Source: Purshia tridentata
Taxonomy: Eukaryota > Streptophyta > Magnoliopsida > Rosales > Rosaceae
Reading direction: 5' to 3'
DNA length: 34,718 nt
Assembly (NCBI GenBank): GCA_003254885.1
Contig: QANT01003231.1
Coordinates: 1 to 34,718 of the forward strand
The notes under the pieces were generated by a model. It was not told the DNA's origin. It saw only the letters and a list, made by a program, of their open reading frames with translations, and searched no databases. Of this stretch, positions 32,954 through 34,718 are shown piece after piece. The first letter of the stretch is position 1; each line of letters starts with the position of its first letter. The position numbers were made by a program, and so were the translations under genes.

Positions 32954-34718
32954 TTTTAAGGTTTAATTAGAAGAATGAATGCAAACATAAATAATGAAAA
33001 TCAAGGCTCATGAATTTTGATCATTTTTAGAAATGGTAAGATGTTGTTCGAGTCTTCAAGAAGAGAAGTCATATGTACAGTAGCAGAGATTGTGGGATGG
33101 TCTTTATTTTATTTTTAAAACTGTCTTTGGTGTTGTTTTGGAATGAAATAGAACTAAACTTTTGTTAGTAGAATCTTTTTCATTGTAACTTCCATATTAT
33201 TTTGAGCAGATTTTGAACTATAAAAATTGCAAGCAGAGTTTAATACATTCTTAGTTAATTAACTTGTCCAAAGTTTCCTTTCACTTCATATGACATTGAT
33301 GAGAGGTTTTGCACTATGCCAAATAAAACTTCTCCACATATTTGGTAACTCTATGAAATTTGTTTTAACCGGAATTTTAGATTGAATTATATGATGATGA
33401 CTGAATGTGATAATTGATAGTGGAAGAGTGGAAGGGATTAGTAAAGGAAAAAAATTCAAACCCATGTCTATTTCTAGTACTACATATTTTGAAATCAATA
33501 CTCGTATACAAGTTTACAATCAACTTGCAACTTGTTGTGAAGAAACGACAAGAAGATCTAGGTTTTTAGCTTTTTAGCTTTTAGCTTTTTAGCTTTTAGC
33601 TTTTAGCTTTTTAGCTTTTAGCTTTTTAGCTTTTAGCTTTTTAGCTTTTAGCATGCATATATATGTATATATCGTAAAACTAACAAAGCCGATCTGCCAC
33701 TCAATTGATTACTTTTATAGGGTGTGTTAAAGACTTTACCTCCATATAAAAGATTTTGCAAATACCAAATGTCAGAGTCGGCTAAGAGATATAATTTGGT
33801 AAGTGGAACATTGTTGGGGTTCATGTTAAAAGAATGCTAATAAGAAAGAAAACGTCGTCGTCGGGCGGCAAAGTGCTTCCATCATGTTGTGCCGCAATTG
33901 CGCCTTCGTTTTTGTTTATCATCAAATACGGCACTTCTTTACCATTGTTTGTGTGGCATATTGTATTTTATGTTCCAATTTAATTAGCTTAGTTAATGTT
34001 GGATAGACGTACTGTTAGTTTGATAAATATTATTTAACATGATATCAAAGTTTTTATTCTAAAAGATTTTGGGTTCAAAATTTCTAAAAATAGTCTCCTA
34101 CTTACCATTTATTATGTTAACAAATTCAAGTCACACTGCTTTTATAGTATTCTTTAACATACGATACGACATAAGCACCCCGAGCTTTAGAGTTTATAAA
34201 GATGTATGACTGATTGTGATTTGAGAGGTTTTCAGAATCATACCATATCTTTTCTTTTATTGTAAATAGTGGATTATTGTTGGTATTAATTGGTGAAGTT
34301 GATCTTCTTCTTATCCGTATGCATACTTTGTTTTACTTGTTTGTTTGCTTTATTTGTTTTTGTGGATTTTTACCGTCCTAACAATCCACCTACTTCTAGT
34401 TGATGAATTAACTTGATCTAATACCGTTTAGGAAACGATTGCTTAGAGCTTTAGAACCAGAAGCATAAAGTAAGATGGGGAAAAAATTAATATTTAGAGA
34501 TATTAAATAGATCAATAACCACTAATGAGTACATATATTATGCTAAATTTAAAATATAACTTCAAAGAGTCCTTCCATTAAGGTATATCGTATGCTTTAT
34601 CTTAAACATGATAATGTATGTTTTGTAAGCTAGACTTACTTGTCACATTTTTTAAATTTCTATATAAAGATTATTCTTACAAAAACTTAGACAATTAAAA
34701 ACCGTCAAAACATTTAAT
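32954..34718. other. 3' UTR and intergenic region to the window end
   Basis: The first 250 bases hold the 3' UTR of the isoprenylated-protein gene. A minisatellite lies at 33563-33652. Beyond it the sequence is AT-rich with no supported gene or element. Confidence 0.6.
33563..33652. repeat. Minisatellite of TTTTAGC / TTTTTAGC units
   Basis: Twelve head-to-tail units, six of 8 bases (TTTTTAGC) and six of 7 bases (TTTTAGC), in the order 8-8-7-8-7-7-8-7-8-7-8-7. The alternation gives a 15-base higher-order period. It resembles but does not match the plant telomere repeat TTTAGGG. Confidence 0.96.

Noticed and set aside
33563..33652. Interstitial telomere repeat
   Set aside because: Units are TTTTAGC/TTTTTAGC, lacking the GGG of the plant telomere TTTAGGG.
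1..34718. A biosynthetic cluster or novel multi-gene system
   Set aside because: The eight loci belong to unrelated plant families in mixed orientation, with ordinary intergenic spacing and no shared regulatory motif that I can see.

Overview
This is a window of plant nuclear DNA, and the gene content points to a eudicot, possibly a rosid (the clade is only a guess). Evidence: AT-rich intergenic sequence, many short GT-AG introns, and plant-only families (an RVE-type MYB, a heavy-metal-associated isoprenylated protein, a plant-type glutaminyl cyclase, a plastid beta-carotene hydroxylase). No operons, RNA genes, CRISPR arrays or organelle genes were seen. Exon structures below were derived by hand from reading frame, intron phase and splice dinucleotides, and all eight models close in phase except where a lesion is described.

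Layout. 1-1999: intergenic, with a foldback MITE at about 264-642. 2000-4000 (+): polygalacturonase-like gene, 5 exons. 4404-6118 (-): beta-carotene hydroxylase locus of 7 exons, broken by a 1-base deletion in exon 3 and an in-frame TAG in exon 6. 6119-7560: intergenic, holding a stray copy of the polygalacturonase 3' UTR. 7594-9444 (-): membrane-anchored receptor-like kinase, 6 exons, that lacks the catalytic HRD aspartate and looks like a pseudokinase. 9912-10130: tandem duplication of about 109 bp. 10347-13849 (-): plant glutaminyl-peptide cyclotransferase, 11 exons. 15788-18651 (+): cytosolic HSP90, 4 exons, with heat-shock elements upstream. 20537-24526 (+): eIF4E-binding CBE1-like gene, 9 exons, with a probable frameshift in its last exon. 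25805-28113 (-): REVEILLE6-like single-MYB clock factor, 8 exons. 28114-32080: transposon-like AT-rich intergenic sequence. 32081-32953 (+): HMA-domain isoprenylated protein, 3 exons. 32954-34718: intergenic with an AGCTTTT-type minisatellite.

The genes do not form an evident pathway; they are ordinary neighbours in a plant chromosome. The most notable signals are decay and duplication: the beta-carotene hydroxylase pseudogene, the pseudokinase, the shifted 3' end of the CBE1-like gene, and the duplicated polygalacturonase fragments. I found nothing that supports a novel multi-gene system.
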